Positions 1 through 11,700 of a stretch of DNA of 64,000 nt are shown piece after piece (the stretch's first letter is position 1; each line of letters begins with the position of its first letter). Below the pieces are notes generated by a model. The model was not told the DNA's origin and searched no databases. It saw only the letters and a list, made by a program, of their open reading frames with translations. Source of the DNA: Plotosus lineatus (taxonomy: Eukaryota; Chordata; Actinopteri; Siluriformes; Plotosidae); the NCBI GenBank assembly GCA_024760905.1, contig CM045729.1, forward strand, positions 56,520,080 to 56,584,079. Direction: 5' to 3'. Both the position numbers and the translations under genes were made by a program.

Positions 1-876
1 GTCAGTACTGCTTTTAACCACTAATGGCCTCCAAATGTCTATGCTCTGATGTCATGGGAGGCTCAAGGGAAATTGAAATTAATGAGTGTAATCAGTGGCA
101 AACAGCAAAAGAGGCAAGGGCAATTAATATAAACAGGCTACCAGTGAGCTGCAGATGAGTATCAAGATGTAGAGTGACCACACAGCACAGCAGATGTCCT
201 GCAGTAGCGAGTCTACACCAGTCAAGGCCTAAAGCAACCTGACATTCTGTTGGCACGCACTGATAAAAAAGATTTTCCTATCAGCAACTGTGTTAAAGTC
301 TCATGAATATCCTCTGCATGCTTCCTGTCCTAACAATAGCAAAGCTGCAAGAGATCACACCTGTTCAACTGTATTTAAGGATACACACACATATACACAC
401 AGAGTGAGTGCTTCATTTTCTGCGGATTCAGTGCATCGTGGATTTTTCAAAAAGATTCATCGAAAAATTTAAAAAATAAGAAAAATAAAGAAAAATAGGT
501 AAAAGTTAAGGAAAATACTGCAAAACTAGGCCAATTATGCAACAAAAAAACCCCCCGAAAAAACAAACACAAAACAACCCCCAAAACCCCACAACAAAAC
601 GACTTACATTTTTTGTGAGATCTGAGTGTGTACACGCAGGTGTCTGTATGTGTGTGTGTATTTATATTTTATTTCCATCTTATGTATTATTTTTGAATGT
701 TTAATTGTTATTATAAGCATTTATAGTGTTGAATATGTATATATTGATATTATATACACATATGTACGTATACATCAGTCGGGGGGGTTGATCCTACTTC
801 GCAGAATTCGGCAGTCGCGGGGGGGGGGGGGGGGGGGTCGGTCCCAATTAACCACGGAAAGTGAGGGATCCCTGTA
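1..876. other. Intergenic, no gene recognised
   Basis: No supported gene. The stretch is AT-rich with short T, A and C runs around 540-600 and a poly-G run at about 819-837. The last 40 bases (about 838-876) resemble the right end of a TA-target DNA transposon, because a similar end is seen at about 2709-2748 (both finish in a GGGATCCCTGTA / GTATCCCTGTA type terminus). The rest cannot be assigned. Confidence 0.5.
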
Positions 877-1922
877 CAGTGGTACCTCACCTTACAAAAT
901 TAATCCATTCCAGAAGTGGTTTCGTAACCTGGATTTTTCATAAGCTAAACCGCATATTACATGTAATAGGCCTGATTCGATCCTAAGCCCCCAATAGAGA
1001 GAGAGGAGATTTCCTTTCAGCTTTTTCCCTTATCAGAGGTCGCCACAGCAAATGATTCGCATGTTTGATTTGGCATAGGTTTTTACGTCGGATGCCCTTC
1101 CTGACACAACCCTTTAGCAAGGGACAGAAACACGCTGACAGCTTTGCAGCGTACTCTTTACAAAAGACAGCAATGGTTCTTTTACATGCCTCTCACCATA
1201 GACAGTGAGATACATGGCCCGCCTTTGATAACCCAGTTAGCTGCACTGGGGGGGGACAGTGACAACCTTGTGGGGACTCGAACTCCCAACCTCAGGATCA
1301 GCAATCCAGCGCCCTATACCACTAGAGCACCATTGCCCTCAATACTACCCCCAAAACCCTTTAAAAAGTATAAAAGTATACCTTTTAAGGACTCCTTCTG
1401 CTTCAATATCGTACCGATGGTTGACACATTTGGCCATAATCCTTTGCGATATCACTCAAGGCATGCCAAAAGCCCGCTTCTTCTTTTCACTCGCATTGGG
1501 AATCACATGCATGTGTGTGTGCGTGCGTGCGTGCGTGTGTTGACCATGTTTTCTTAGCAGAGTTAATCTTACAAATGTTTATGCAAGGTTAAAAGCATGA
1601 GCCAAAAAATAAAGTTGCAATGAGCACACTAGAAAAACTCACGAAACAACAGCAACTCTGTCCATTACATGAAAAGCATCATTGGTATTATGTAGATGCA
1701 GCTCCATAATAGCCAATGGAAGAGAGCTGTGGGATCCCTCCTAGCCAATGGGAGGCCTGCGAGACAGGATGTTGGGAGATAGCCAGTGGGAGGCCAGCGG
1801 GGTTAGATAGTGCTTTCGTAACGTGAATTTGTTCCATATCCAGAGACAGAAATTTAAGGTAAATGCGTTTCGTAATCTGGATTTTTCGTTTGTTGGGACT
1901 TTTGTAAGGTGAGGTAGCACTG
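877..1922 (+). mobile_element. MITE-1 copy 1 (TA-target DNA transposon), interrupted by a SINE
   Basis: Non-autonomous DNA transposon. The left end begins CAGTGGTACCTCACCTTAC and the right end is a near-exact reverse complement finishing at 1922. TA precedes the left end. The copy at 42021-42822 is intact and defines the family. Here a SINE (997-1339) splits the element and duplicates CAATA (992-996 and 1340-1344). Without it the element is about 700 bp. The right end runs straight into a (TG)n tract. The TA target and the termini fit the Tc1/mariner superfamily; no transposase is encoded. Confidence 0.8.
997..1339 (-). mobile_element. SINE-A copy 1 (tRNA-derived, RTE-tailed)
   Basis: On the minus strand this reads a tRNA-like head (ending at 1339), a body, then a tail shared with the RTE LINE. 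The B-box-like GGTTCGAGTCC block is diverged here. The insertion site inside MITE-1 is clean: the two uninterrupted MITE-1 copies are continuous at this point, and the CAATA duplication flanks the SINE. Internal AGAG repeats lie in the tail. Confidence 0.85.
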
Positions 1923-1924
1923 AA

Positions 1925-1925
<1 letters not shown>

Positions 1926-1980
<55 letters not shown>
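1926..1980. repeat. (TG)n microsatellite
   Basis: Nearly pure TG dinucleotide run of about 55 bp abutting the right terminus of MITE-1 copy 1. Confidence 0.95.
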
Positions 1981-1983
<3 letters not shown>

Positions 1984-2254
1984 GTGTATGCACATGGGTG
2001 TGACCATGACATTGAACTCAGTTTTCCCCAATAATACAATTAATCACAATTACCTCACCTTTTAACAAGGGGCAATTACTTTTTTCACAGATGTTGATGT
2101 ATGTTTGGTTAGGATTTTTCTCTTAACAAATAAAATCACAACAGGAAAACTGCATTTTTTTAATACTTGGGTTATCTTTGTGTAATGATTAAACTTTTTT
2201 GATGATTTGAAAAAGTATCAGTTTGGGGGCAAAAACAGTGGCACAGCACTGTAT

Positions 2255-2258
<4 letters not shown>

Positions 2259-2312
<54 letters not shown>
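2259..2312. repeat. (AC)n microsatellite
   Basis: Nearly pure AC run, abutting the decayed MITE-like unit that follows. Confidence 0.95.
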
Positions 2313-2317
<5 letters not shown>

Positions 2318-2748
2318 GTCGCCCCTCTTCATATGAAATCTCCAGAATACGAAAAATCTTGTATCTGAAAAACATTTTCCTACATTTTTTTTTCCTGTGT
2401 GTACGAAACAAATTCTTCTTACAAAAAGCGCCAAACACGCCATTCAAACGTGCCATTCAAACGATAAAATGCGCCATTCAAACATTGGCTAGGAGGGATG
2501 ACGCAGCTCAATCCCATTGGTTATCTCCCAACATCCTGTCTCACTGGCCTCCCATTGGCTAAGAGGGATGATGCAGCTCCTTCCCATTGGCTATCTCTCA
2601 ACATCCCATCCCACTGGCCTCCCATTGGTTAGGAGGGATGACAGTGTCATTCCAACTTTGTTCATGTTTGTGTGAACTTTGTTCATGTTAGGGTTAGGGT
2701 TAGGTAGGGGTCTTGGTCTCCATTAACCGCAGAAAGTGAGGTATCCCT
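2313..2748 (-). mobile_element. MITE-1-related element with tandem CCAAT-type units
   Basis: Reads in the opposite orientation to MITE-1 copy 1. It carries three tandem variants of the internal MITE-1 unit, containing CCCATTGGCTA, ATCTCCCAACATCC and GGCCTCCCATTGG. The unit also occurs, with different copy number, in the copies at 877-1922 and 49646-50366. A short TTAGGG-like triplet lies at 2691-2707. The right edge (about 2709-2748) is the same terminus seen at about 838-876. Boundaries are approximate. Confidence 0.6.
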
Positions 2749-2750
2749 GT

Positions 2751-2751
2751 A

Positions 2752-2822
<71 letters not shown>
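2751..2822. repeat. (GT)n(TA)n compound microsatellite
   Basis: A short GT run followed by about 55 bp of TA. Confidence 0.95.
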
Positions 2823-2828
<6 letters not shown>

Positions 2829-2908
2829 TTACACACACAAGCACGTGTACATGTATACACATACACACACATTTTATATATGTACATATATATATATTAG
2901 TAGTAGTA

Positions 2909-3166
2909 GGCCTCCATCAGTCCCGAAGGACTATGGCTGTGCTCTGGCTGGTGTCCCGGTTGATGATACTCTCCAGTGCGCAGAGCCGTGGTAGGAAGTA
3001 ATGGAGGACAGGCTGTTACCCAAGCAGCAAGTCCCCCCCTCTCGGCGCCACCGGAAAGATCCAATGGAAGGGCAAGTGCCGATACGACTGGGTTCCAGTG
3101 CCGCTGCAGGAGTTACCAGAACGTTACTGTGATCGAACTGCCTCAGGGGATTTCAACTCCCGATTA
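2909..3166 (+). repeat. SINE-D-like dispersed repeat, copy 1
   Basis: About 200 bp of this interval (2911-3112) recurs in inverted orientation at 8403-8608. Shared blocks include AGTCCCGAAGGACTATGG, GGCGCCACCGGAA and CCGATACGACTGGGTTCCAG. Both copies sit beside (TA)n tracts. It resembles a dispersed repeat common in fish genomes; I cannot give a formal family name. Confidence 0.7.
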
Positions 3167-3384
3167 GAAACACGCTGACGGCTTTGCAGCTACTCTTGTC
3201 GAAAGTCAGTAATGGTTCTTTTACATGCCTCACACCATAGACGGTGAAAGACCTGGCCGGCCTTTGATAACCCAGTTAGCTGCACTCGGGGGGGACAGTG
3301 ACAACCTTGTGGAGAGTGGGACTCGAACCCCCAACCTTAGGATCAGCAATCCTGCGCCCTATACCACTAGACCACCACTGACCC
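3167..3384 (-). mobile_element. SINE-A copy 2 (tail-truncated)
   Basis: The tRNA-like head is at the right end with an intact B box (GGTTCGAGTCCC on the minus strand). The body runs left to about 3167, where it joins the SINE-D-like repeat. The RTE-like tail is missing. Confidence 0.8.
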
Positions 3385-5580
3385 ATATACATACACATGC
3401 ATATACTGTACATATACCACACACACCATAAAATACATCTGGAGGAAATACTGTACTATACAAATAAAAATCTGTAAATATTATCTCTTTTTTGTTGTTG
3501 TTGTCGTTTATTCCATGTTTATGTTCTTTACTCATTAATTTTTGTTTGTTTGTTTATTTTTGGAATGTCAACATGGCCGTATCTCTCCCACACAAATTTG
3601 TGAAATTAAAATGCACAAATCTGAGACTTAACTAATTGAAATTTCATGTCTTCACAGTATGCATGACTCCTTCACAAAGACCTGCAGACAATACCTTCAT
3701 TCAAAGCTACACCAGGGTCCCAGTAAACATTACTCAGTTTATTACACGACACATGATGAATGTTGGCGTTCTTCAGATTCTCTCATACACATACTATTTT
3801 AGAATCTGCTTTTAATGAAAACTTCTTTCAGCAGCACGAGGCTTTTCATGCTAATAAACTACATTTTATTCGATTAAAAGAATCGAGGCTGAGCAGAAGA
3901 AATAGCGAGGGCTGACAGGTTCAGTGACTTACAGATCTTAAATCTGTACTTGAGCCTTACTCAGGACATTGTCAAAGTAAAAATAACTGACACTTTCAAT
4001 TTTTCTTGCCATCATAAATTTAGTAAGAAATAATTTAATAGTTGGTTGCTTGAGTGCACAAAGTCTGATGAGTTCCAAACAATTGCTTTAAAAGCTTTTG
4101 CCTTGGACTGTGATTAATGTGGAAATTCCTGCAATTAATAAAGCTGCTGCACCGCCTTGTGGCGACTGTGTGTATTGCATTTTGATGCTGATAAATACAG
4201 TACAGCACATGAAAACATGGAGATATTTCTGTAGCCTGTTCAAAGGACACTAGGGATGCACACTGATCATCAAAATATTTCTTGCTCATACACTAGTCCT
4301 CTTTATTAACAATGTTTATCTCGTGAGACAATCTGAGCCATGTAGCACGTTTTTTTTTTTTTTTTTTTTTTTTTTAATTCTCTTCTTTCCAGGTCCTACA
4401 ATAAATTCTATACATTCCTACAATCTTTTTAACAATGTTGAATCATGGGGGGGGGGGTTGCTTTGGTATTGATCCTTAAGGTGGTGGTATACATGTCTAC
4501 TCATTTATTTTATTGTAAAAAAATCATAAGCCGAGAAGAACTTTCATTGCAGTTCCACACCCTGAAACATATTTCAAAGTTTCTGGTGTCAGGGGGCTAA
4601 CATAATCTTTATGAGAAACATACATCCCCATGAAAGAAACCCCAGAGTCACAGTGATCCACAGACGCCAGTGAACTGTATTTTTGAAAGTGTACGTCATA
4701 ACTGGCCAAACCACTTATTAAAATAGTGTAGGCCAAGTGCCATAAAGACTAAAGGCAGGCAGCTTGTTATTTTTCTTTCTGTGAGGTGAACAGGAAAAGA
4801 TCAGTGACTGTGGTGGACTCTTATGCCACAACTATTGCACTTGCAGGCATTAAAGTCTGCTCATGAGAAGAACTTGCAGAACTTTCTGCCTTTGAAGCTG
4901 CTGCCAAAAATAATTTCCCAAATGTCACATTTCCCAACAAAACCACTGAGCGCTGAAATTCCCTACACTCCACCTCTCATCAGCACCAGCACACACATTT
5001 CAGCACTGTGGGGGAGAGCTACTTTATCTATCCTTAAGAGGTCAACCAGTCTATGAAGTTTCTAGTCTACAAAAATGCACTAAAGTTTTGTTCCTTATGT
5101 CTCGCAAATGTTTCCAGAAATGAGGTTCACGAGTTCATAAAGCATCTGATTAAATTTGGCCCACGAATATCACATCACAATTTTCACCTGTGACTGAAAT
5201 AATTGGCAATAATTCAAGTAATGTTGTATTCATTTCATATCGTTTCAGAAAAGGAAGGTAAAAAGACGGTTTTGAATAATTGCATGCCTAAATTTTCATG
5301 AGTAAGTAAAACTCTACAGGGGTGTTTTAAAAGTCAGCAGTATCCTTTATTCCCATCTAATGAGTACTGGAAGAGTGCACCTGCTGATAGTTTGGTTTTT
5401 TTTTTCCCATTTTATTATCAGTGCCTGAGTGTGCAAGGTCGCTGGCCACTTCTGACAAAATAGTTTGGTCTAGTTTTAACTATATGGAACAGAACACCAT
5501 ATCTGAGGATTTAACATATTGCTCATCTCCTCATTTCCCCTGAGCTACGTATATAAAATTGATTTTATTAAGCATACAGT
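3385..5580. other. Intergenic, no gene recognised
   Basis: I see no coding exon, RNA gene or recognisable repeat in this 2.2 kb apart from a poly-T run at 4350-4376 and a poly-G run near 4448-4458. Short open frames here have no recognisable motifs. Confidence 0.5.
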
Positions 5581-5593
5581 ATTTATTCAAAGT

Positions 5594-5991
5594 CAGAGAT
5601 GAAAATGTTGAGGTTCTCTTTGGGAGTAACGAGGATGGATAGGATCAGGAATGAGCACATCAGAGGGACAGCACGTGTAAGACATTTTGGAGACAATGTC
5701 AGAGAGGCTAGATTGAGATGGTTTGGACATGTACAGAGGAGGGATAGTGAGTATATTGGTAGTAGGATGCTGAGGTTGGAACTATCAGGCAGAAGGCCTC
5801 GAGGAAGACTAAAGAGACGATTCATGGATGTGGTGAAGGAGGACATGAAGGTAGTTGGTGTAAGAGAAGAAGATGCAGAGGATAGGGTGAGATGGAGGCA
5901 GATGATTCGCTGTGGCGACCCCTGAAGGGAACAGCCAAAAGAAATAGAAAAAGAAGAAGAAGAAGAAGAAGAAGAAGAAGAAGAAGACAGA
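5594..5991 (+). mobile_element. RTE LINE copy G, 5'-truncated
   Basis: The last 400 bp of the RTE family: the C-terminal RT-ORF region (motif RLRWFGHVQRR), a 3' UTR containing GGCGACCCCTGAAGGGAACA, and an expanded (AAG)n tail at 5950-5987. A 13-bp duplication (ATTTATTCAAAGT, 5581-5593 and 5992-6004) flanks it, which defines a true retrotransposition event. Confidence 0.93.
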
Positions 5992-6114
5992 ATTTATTCA
6001 AAGTGACACCTCATCTTCACACAGAGATAAAGTCTGTTGGGTTTTTACACCCGGGCCTAGTGGCTCATCAGACTGGTGCTTATCCCCGGTTTCTGTATGG
6101 TGTGAAGCGACCAG

Positions 6115-7688
6115 GCCGGTTGTTCAAAATCACGGTTATTTTTTTAACCACTAGTTAAGTAGAGTTAACCGACCGTGAAATTTAACGCTGCTGTTACCTT
6201 GTTGTTCAAAACTCAGTTAACTTTAACCGAGTGTTAACTTGACGTTAAAGTTTACACACCTAAGGACCACCGTTAAATTTTGAACAGTGTGGTTAACTTG
6301 CAAGATGGCGTTCATGGATTCTTATAAATATAATTAATATTACACTTCAGCCAAAAACATTCTAAAATATATTTCAAACTACAACTGCAAGTACATGTGC
6401 TAAATACATTTACAAATTGAGTTAAAGTAATTTATCTATTTAAAGGCACAAACAAATATTAATACATATTTACAGCACAAAGACATATTATTTTTATATA
6501 TTTTATTGTTTTTATTTATTATATTTTCATGTATGTTATTAAAATATATTTTATAAAAGTACTGAGCATTAGGCTGCAGATACAGGCTGGATGGCTTGTG
6601 ATTATTTTAGCCATTCATTCTCTGTGCGTCAATGTTCGTGTTCTAACACGTGCAGGAGCCGGAGGCGGTACTAACAAACTGTGCTTTATTCTCACACTTG
6701 CACTTTGTTTGATTGACAGTGTTCAGCTATTATTGCTTACTGATATTATGTTTGTTGATTGGTCAGATCGGCGTGCACATGCGCAGTGCCCTTTACACGT
6801 TAACTTCCGGTTTACTTCCTGACTCAAGTCTTGCGGAACTTATCTCCGACTTTCTCTTCAATAACAGTCATTCAGTTTATTTATTCTTCTTCTTTTACTT
6901 TCGGCTGCTCCCTTCAGGGGTCGCCACAGCAAATCATCCGCCTCCACCTCACCCTGTCCTCTGCATCTTCTTTTCTGACTCCAACAACCTTCATGTCTTC
7001 CTTCACCACATCCATAAATCTCTTCTTTGGTCTTCCTCGAGGCCTTCTGCCTGGTAGTTCCAACCTCAGCATCCTACTGCCAATATACTCACTATCCCTC
7101 CTCTGTACATGTCCAAACCATCTCAATCGAGCCTCTCTGACTTTGTCTCCAAAACATCTTACGTGGGCTGTCCCTCTGATGTACTCATTTCTGATCCTAT
7201 CCATCCTCGTTACTCCCAGGGAGAACCTCAACATTTTCATCTCCGCTACCTCCAGCTCTGCCTCCTGCCTTTTCCTCAGCGCCACTGTTTCTAAGCCATA
7301 CAACATCGCTGGCCTCACCACCATCTTGTACACTTTTCCCTTCATTCTTGCTGACACTCTCCTATCGCACATCACACATTCAGTTTATTTATAATATTGT
7401 GAATACACATAATTTCTTGTCCAGCGGAACTCAACTCCTGCTGTGTGTGTGTGTGGGGGGGGGACATTTTTATAATATTAAAAAGCGTACACAGACATTT
7501 TACTCCCTCCTCCCGAGCGTACGTTTTGTACGCTGAGGAAAATGTTGAAATTGTTGAATGCTAACCAGTAACGTTAACCACACTGTTCACTTTGACGGCA
7601 ATAACCATGCTTTGAACAACGCAGATTTAACCGTCGGTTAGCTAACGGTGGGTTCAAAGTTTAACCAGCCATTAGGGGTTAACCGTTC
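6115..7688. mobile_element. Non-autonomous DNA transposon with imperfect terminal inverted repeats
   Basis: Inserted in SINE-B. Both ends are rich in GGTTAAC-type motifs in inverted orientation. The block GAACAGTGTGGTTAAC near 6285-6300 occurs inverted at about 7575-7590. Roughly 1.06 kb remains after removing the RTE fragment. No transposase is visible. The superfamily is unresolved; PIF/Harbinger is possible, but I could not define a clear TSD. Confidence 0.6.
6884..7376 (-). mobile_element. RTE LINE copy F, 5'-truncated
   Basis: Minus-strand 3' part of the RTE (the RT-ORF C-terminal region starting near the MCDRRVSARMKGKVY motif, then 3' UTR and AAG tail). Flanked by a 15-bp duplication, CATTCAGTTTATTTA (6869-6883 and 7377-7391). 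The reading frame is open for 153 codons, so this copy is fairly young. Third layer of a nested insertion. Confidence 0.95.
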
Positions 7689-7912
7689 AACTCCTCCTGG
7701 ATGGGACGCTAGTCCGTCGCTGGTTACCTTCCCAGTATATTTTTACTGGTACCCATTGATACTGCTGGGTGAACAGAGGCACACTTGTGGTTGAGACCTT
7801 GCCAAGGGGTCTTAGCACATGAGGGTCTCGGTGGGATTCGAACTCACAACATCCCGATCATGAGCACAGCACCCTAACCACTACACCACCGGCCCCACTA
7901 TCTTCACACAGA

Positions 7913-8282
7913 AACTAACTATTTACTAGAATTGTAACCGAAACAGCATCTGAGCGAATTTTGCAGTTTTACACCATCAACTGTGAGATTCATGATATGT
8001 AGTCCTAGTTGAAAAGGCGATGAACCTGCTCACAAATGCTGGAGTGAAAACCCAACATTTTTTCTATATGTATGCGCTCAAAAATGCAAGACAACTGATC
8101 AATGAGCTGTGTATAGTTATCATCATCATCTGGCATCCCATAATGAGACACACTTACCCTGCTCAAATTTTATTTGTTTCACAGGACTACTCAAGCTCCT
8201 ACTGTATCCACTGCTTTGCACAGCTTATTTCCTGCTTACCGGCCTCATCACATTGCATTAGGAGTTCTTCAAGTTGTACATG

Positions 8283-8287
<5 letters not shown>
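7913..8287. other. Intergenic, nothing recognised
   Basis: No gene or repeat identified in about 375 bp. Confidence 0.4.
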
Positions 8288-8323
<36 letters not shown>

Positions 8324-8609
8324 GGTGCTCCGGTTTCCTCCCGCAATCCAAAGACGTGCACTGTAGGTTAATTGGCCGTTCTAAATTGACCGTAGATTCT
8401 CTCCTGCAGTGGCACTGGAACCCAGTCGTATCGGCATTTGCCCTTCCATTGGATCCTTCCGGTGGCGCCGAGGCGAGGGGACTTGCTGCTTGGGTAACAG
8501 CCTGTCCCTCATTACTCCCTACCCAGGCTCTGCGCACTGGGGGGGTATCACCAGCTGGGGTACCAGCCAGAGCGCAGCCATAGTCCTTTGGGACTGACAG
8601 AGGCCTACC

Positions 8610-8654
<45 letters not shown>
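8288..8654. repeat. TA tract / SINE-C fragment / inverted SINE-D / TA tract
   Basis: Composite: (TA)n at 8288-8320; a SINE-C fragment at about 8321-8402 (GGTGCTCCGGTTTCCTCCCG, then a TTAATTGGCCGTTCTAAATT block); an inverted second copy of the SINE-D-like repeat at 8403-8608; and (TA)n at 8611-8653. Confidence 0.75.
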
Positions 8655-8656
<2 letters not shown>

Positions 8657-10430
8657 TGTAATTAAGAGACCCTTCTTACATCTCAAATGGGCACAACTTC
8701 AGACATTTCAGAAGTTCTCGAAATGCAAAAGTGATCTTTTGCATGTGCAATATTTCATTATTCCTTCACCCATCCATCCATCCATCCATCCATTATCCAT
8801 CATGCTTATCCATCAGGCATGTGGAAACAATCTGATCTGATTTCAGAGAAGAGGCAGGGTACACCCTGAACAAGACAGCAGTCTACATTGCAGGGATAAC
8901 ACAAACAAATATTCACACCTTTGCGTAAATCACAGTAGCCAATGGACTTAATACGCTTATGTTCAGACTGTGACAGGAAACCACATAAACACAGACTGAG
9001 ATTCTACTAAAGAACCTTCTCACTGCAACACAGCAGAGCTTGAGCTATCGTACCTTCTAATACCATAATGATGATTATTACGGTGTATACACAAGTTGAT
9101 TAATAATTCTTACCTGAAAAAGTGTTTGCACCGTTTCATCTCTTCGAAAGAAAGGAGGTAAAAATAAAACGTGGACTGATCCTCCAACAAGAGAGGTAAA
9201 TGTAGAGTTTCCAATTGACAAGCTGTAGGACTATTAATTTGGTTGATCCAGATTGATGCAAGCAACGATTGACAGGTGGGAGTCCATGGAAGTGGATGGG
9301 ATGGATGGATGTCATATGTATCATTCAAAGTAATCACCAGCCAATCATTAGTGCCTGTGAGCATTGGGGGCATGAATCACTTTCTCTCCAAGTCTTTTGG
9401 GTTGCAGATAAATATGCATGCCTGAGCAGGTCGTAAAGATGTGGGTAGTTGTGTTACGTCACATGGAGGGAGCATGTGCTTGCTTCCGCCTCTCCCTGGT
9501 TGGTGATATGTAGACCATGCTTGCCAACAAAGAAAATAAACAAACAAGAGAAGTAAACACAGTGCGATTTTGGAAAATATCAAATGTTTCAGAACCTCGT
9601 CTGCAATGGACTCGAAACCTGTTCAGAATGTACCCCACCCTCTCACCTCAAGTTTGCTGGGGTTGGTTCTGGCTTCATCTAACTTTAATTAATAAACAGT
9701 GGCGATTATAGCATTGTTTTAAAAAAAAAATCTGCATAGTAAGATGTCAACCTTTAATTCTTGGTTTGGGTGACAAACACTTTGTACCTTGTTTGAGTCT
9801 CGTATCACGCTTTTGTTCCTCTCCTCCATCCCATCTCACTTTCCTATTTAAGCAAAGGGTCTCGAAGGTGTCATCAGGAAAATGGAGCAGGCTGACCATC
9901 TTTTTTTTTTTTTAATGCAGTACTGTACTTCTACTGATGCACATGTTTCTCTGATTATCCCAGAGTGAAAAAACCTTTGAGAATTGAAAGATCATTCAGT
10001 CTCCTGATTCTTCTGTGTAAATGTCTAACAGATGCAACATTTTGTGACATATTAAGGCTTATAAGTGTTGCACCAACCAAGTACTACACAGTGAACAACC
10101 CTTAACACAGAATGTTAGCACGAAAGACGTGGTTAGCTCCAGTGCTAATGTGTATACAGTACTGCAGACTTTACAGACACCACTTGCACAATCCAGCTCC
10201 AAAAAAAAAAAAAAAACACAGATGAGCGACTGTTTCAGACTTAACAAGAGTGATCAATGAATGAGGTTCTTTGACAGCTCAGACAGTGCTGGCATGGCAC
10301 AGGACATTCTTAACCTTCACCTCTATGGACAGAGTCCAAGAAAAAAACCGTACTGTACTTTCTTTTCTGCAAACAAAAAAAAAAAAAAAAAAGAAAGAAA
10401 AATAGGCAAGAACATCAATAAAACCAGATG
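8655..10430. other. Intergenic with a decayed SINE-C remnant
   Basis: A (CATC)n run at about 8768-8793 and the block GCAGGGTACACCCTGAACAA mark a decayed SINE-C-like copy at about 8755-9000. I see nothing else in the remaining 1.4 kb apart from A and T homopolymers at 9901-9914, 10201-10216 and 10374-10392. Confidence 0.5.
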
Positions 10431-10439
10431 AATTTTGGG

Positions 10440-10960
10440 GTTACACATTCTTTGTTCAGATGAGACCAAGAAACATTTGTTCAGCTTTGATGGACTCCAG
10501 TATGTTTGGCGTTAACCTGGCTAGTTGGAGTGATGTGATATGGGGTTGCACGAGTTTTTGGGGAGATGACATTTATAGATGGAATTATAAATGTGTGTTG
10601 ATATACTGAAATCCTGTCTGAGAAGATAAATTCCAGGCTGAAGCAGTTTGCACAAAAAGAAATATTCCTGCATGATAATGATCCAAAGTACACTGCCAAA
10701 ATCACACAAGAGTTTCTGTAAAGGGAAAAAAAAGTATGACTTGGCCAAGTAAATCACCTGATTTAAATCCAACAGAACACCTCCAAGGTATTTTAAAAAG
10801 AAATACTGTATAGTACATAACCCTTCCTACCAAAAAAAAAAAAAAAAAAAAAAGTCTTTGGAGATTGGGAGAATATCTCTCCAAAGGATTGTGCAGCACT
10901 GATATCCTCCATAGAATGATGGAGGATTGAGTCTGTTACCCAAAATAAAAGTGGACAGAG
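10440..10960 (+). pseudogene. Degenerate Tc1-like transposase
   Basis: Translated piecemeal, the plus strand recalls Tc1 transposases: a DETKKHLFSFDG-like block (second catalytic-region motif), an NDPKYTAK-like block after 10677, and WPSKSPDLNPTEHL at about 10740-10785, matching the family's WPSQSPDLNPIEHLW signature around the third acidic residue. Frameshifts and stops break it, and two poly-A runs interrupt it. Inactive fossil DNA transposon. Confidence 0.75.
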
Positions 10961-11239
10961 GAAAAATTAAAAAAATAAATAAATAAAAGGATTGAGTCTC
11001 CACCCGCCCATCTGTCCATTCACCTCAGGTTTGGTTGTGGAGGCAACGGGTCTAGAAAACTATGGTAACACTATTCAGCTCATCCTTGGGGATCTAGAGG
11101 CAGTCCCAGCCCAGATGGGGTATATAATACATCCAATAAGGACAATAATGTCTTCTCTTTGACATCCTCTTCTTCCTGTTTAGGGTTTTTCCCTCCAGGA
11201 ACTTTCAACTCGAAGGAGGCCCTGGGTCACATCCAGATT

Positions 11240-11700
11240 TGAATCTCTACAAAATATGTGGACTGTTTGCTAAAGTAACTCTTTATACAAACCTTGTGCC
11301 AATATTCCAGAAAAGTGGAGGTCGTGTAATGGTGACTGGAACGTTCTCTTTGGACACTTTGAGCCAATCATCATTTGAATGCCACAGCCTATCTGAATAT
11401 CATTACGGTCCATCACTTCAGTTCCAGATTATCGGCTCATGGCTTCTCATACCTCTAGCATCACAACACACCATATCAGTGCAAAAGCCATCTCAACATT
11501 GCTTCATGAAAATGAGTTTGATGTTCTTCAGTGGACTTTCTAGGCCAAAGCCAGTAGAATACCTTGGAGAAAAGGAGAACTGTAACATAAAAATGCTCCT
11601 AAACATCAGCAGGAAGTGAGCAGTGTGTGACACAATCATGTTAACATGGACCCGCATCATGAAGGAATATTTCCACCATAGCGTGGAATAATCTATACTA
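11240..11700 (+). pseudogene. Possible second Tc1-like remnant
   Basis: The nucleotide stretch around 11520-11570 (TTCAGTGGACTTTC through GTAGAATACCTTGG) lines up by eye with the QWPxQSPDLNPIEHLW coding block of Tc1 elements. A 126-codon open frame covers the region but in another frame, so it is not taken as a gene. The call is weak. Confidence 0.35.

Larger units (their letters stand above)
6026..7899 (-). mobile_element. SINE-B copy 1, split by a nested DNA transposon
   Basis: tRNA-derived SINE. The minus-strand head at the right end reads GCCGGTGGTGTAGTGGTTAG, followed by a B-box-like GAGTTCGAATCCC. Flanked by ATCTTCACACAGA (6013-6025 and 7900-7912). The uninterrupted copy at 18985-19325 shows that the sequence between about 6115 and 7688 is foreign. 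Confidence 0.85.

Noticed and set aside
1144..1557. Open frames with a repeated DSERHGPPLITQLAAL-type peptide
   Set aside because: The peptide is encoded by the SINE-A body and recurs at every SINE-A copy; SINEs are not protein-coding.
2691..2707. Short TTAGGG-like triplet
   Set aside because: Only about three units within a repeat. Too short to call an interstitial telomere.
4524..4736. 70-codon minus-strand frame
   Set aside because: Short and without motifs, homology cues or splice signals.
11239..11619. 126-codon open frame
   Set aside because: No family match in this frame. A different frame of the same DNA weakly resembles Tc1 transposase.
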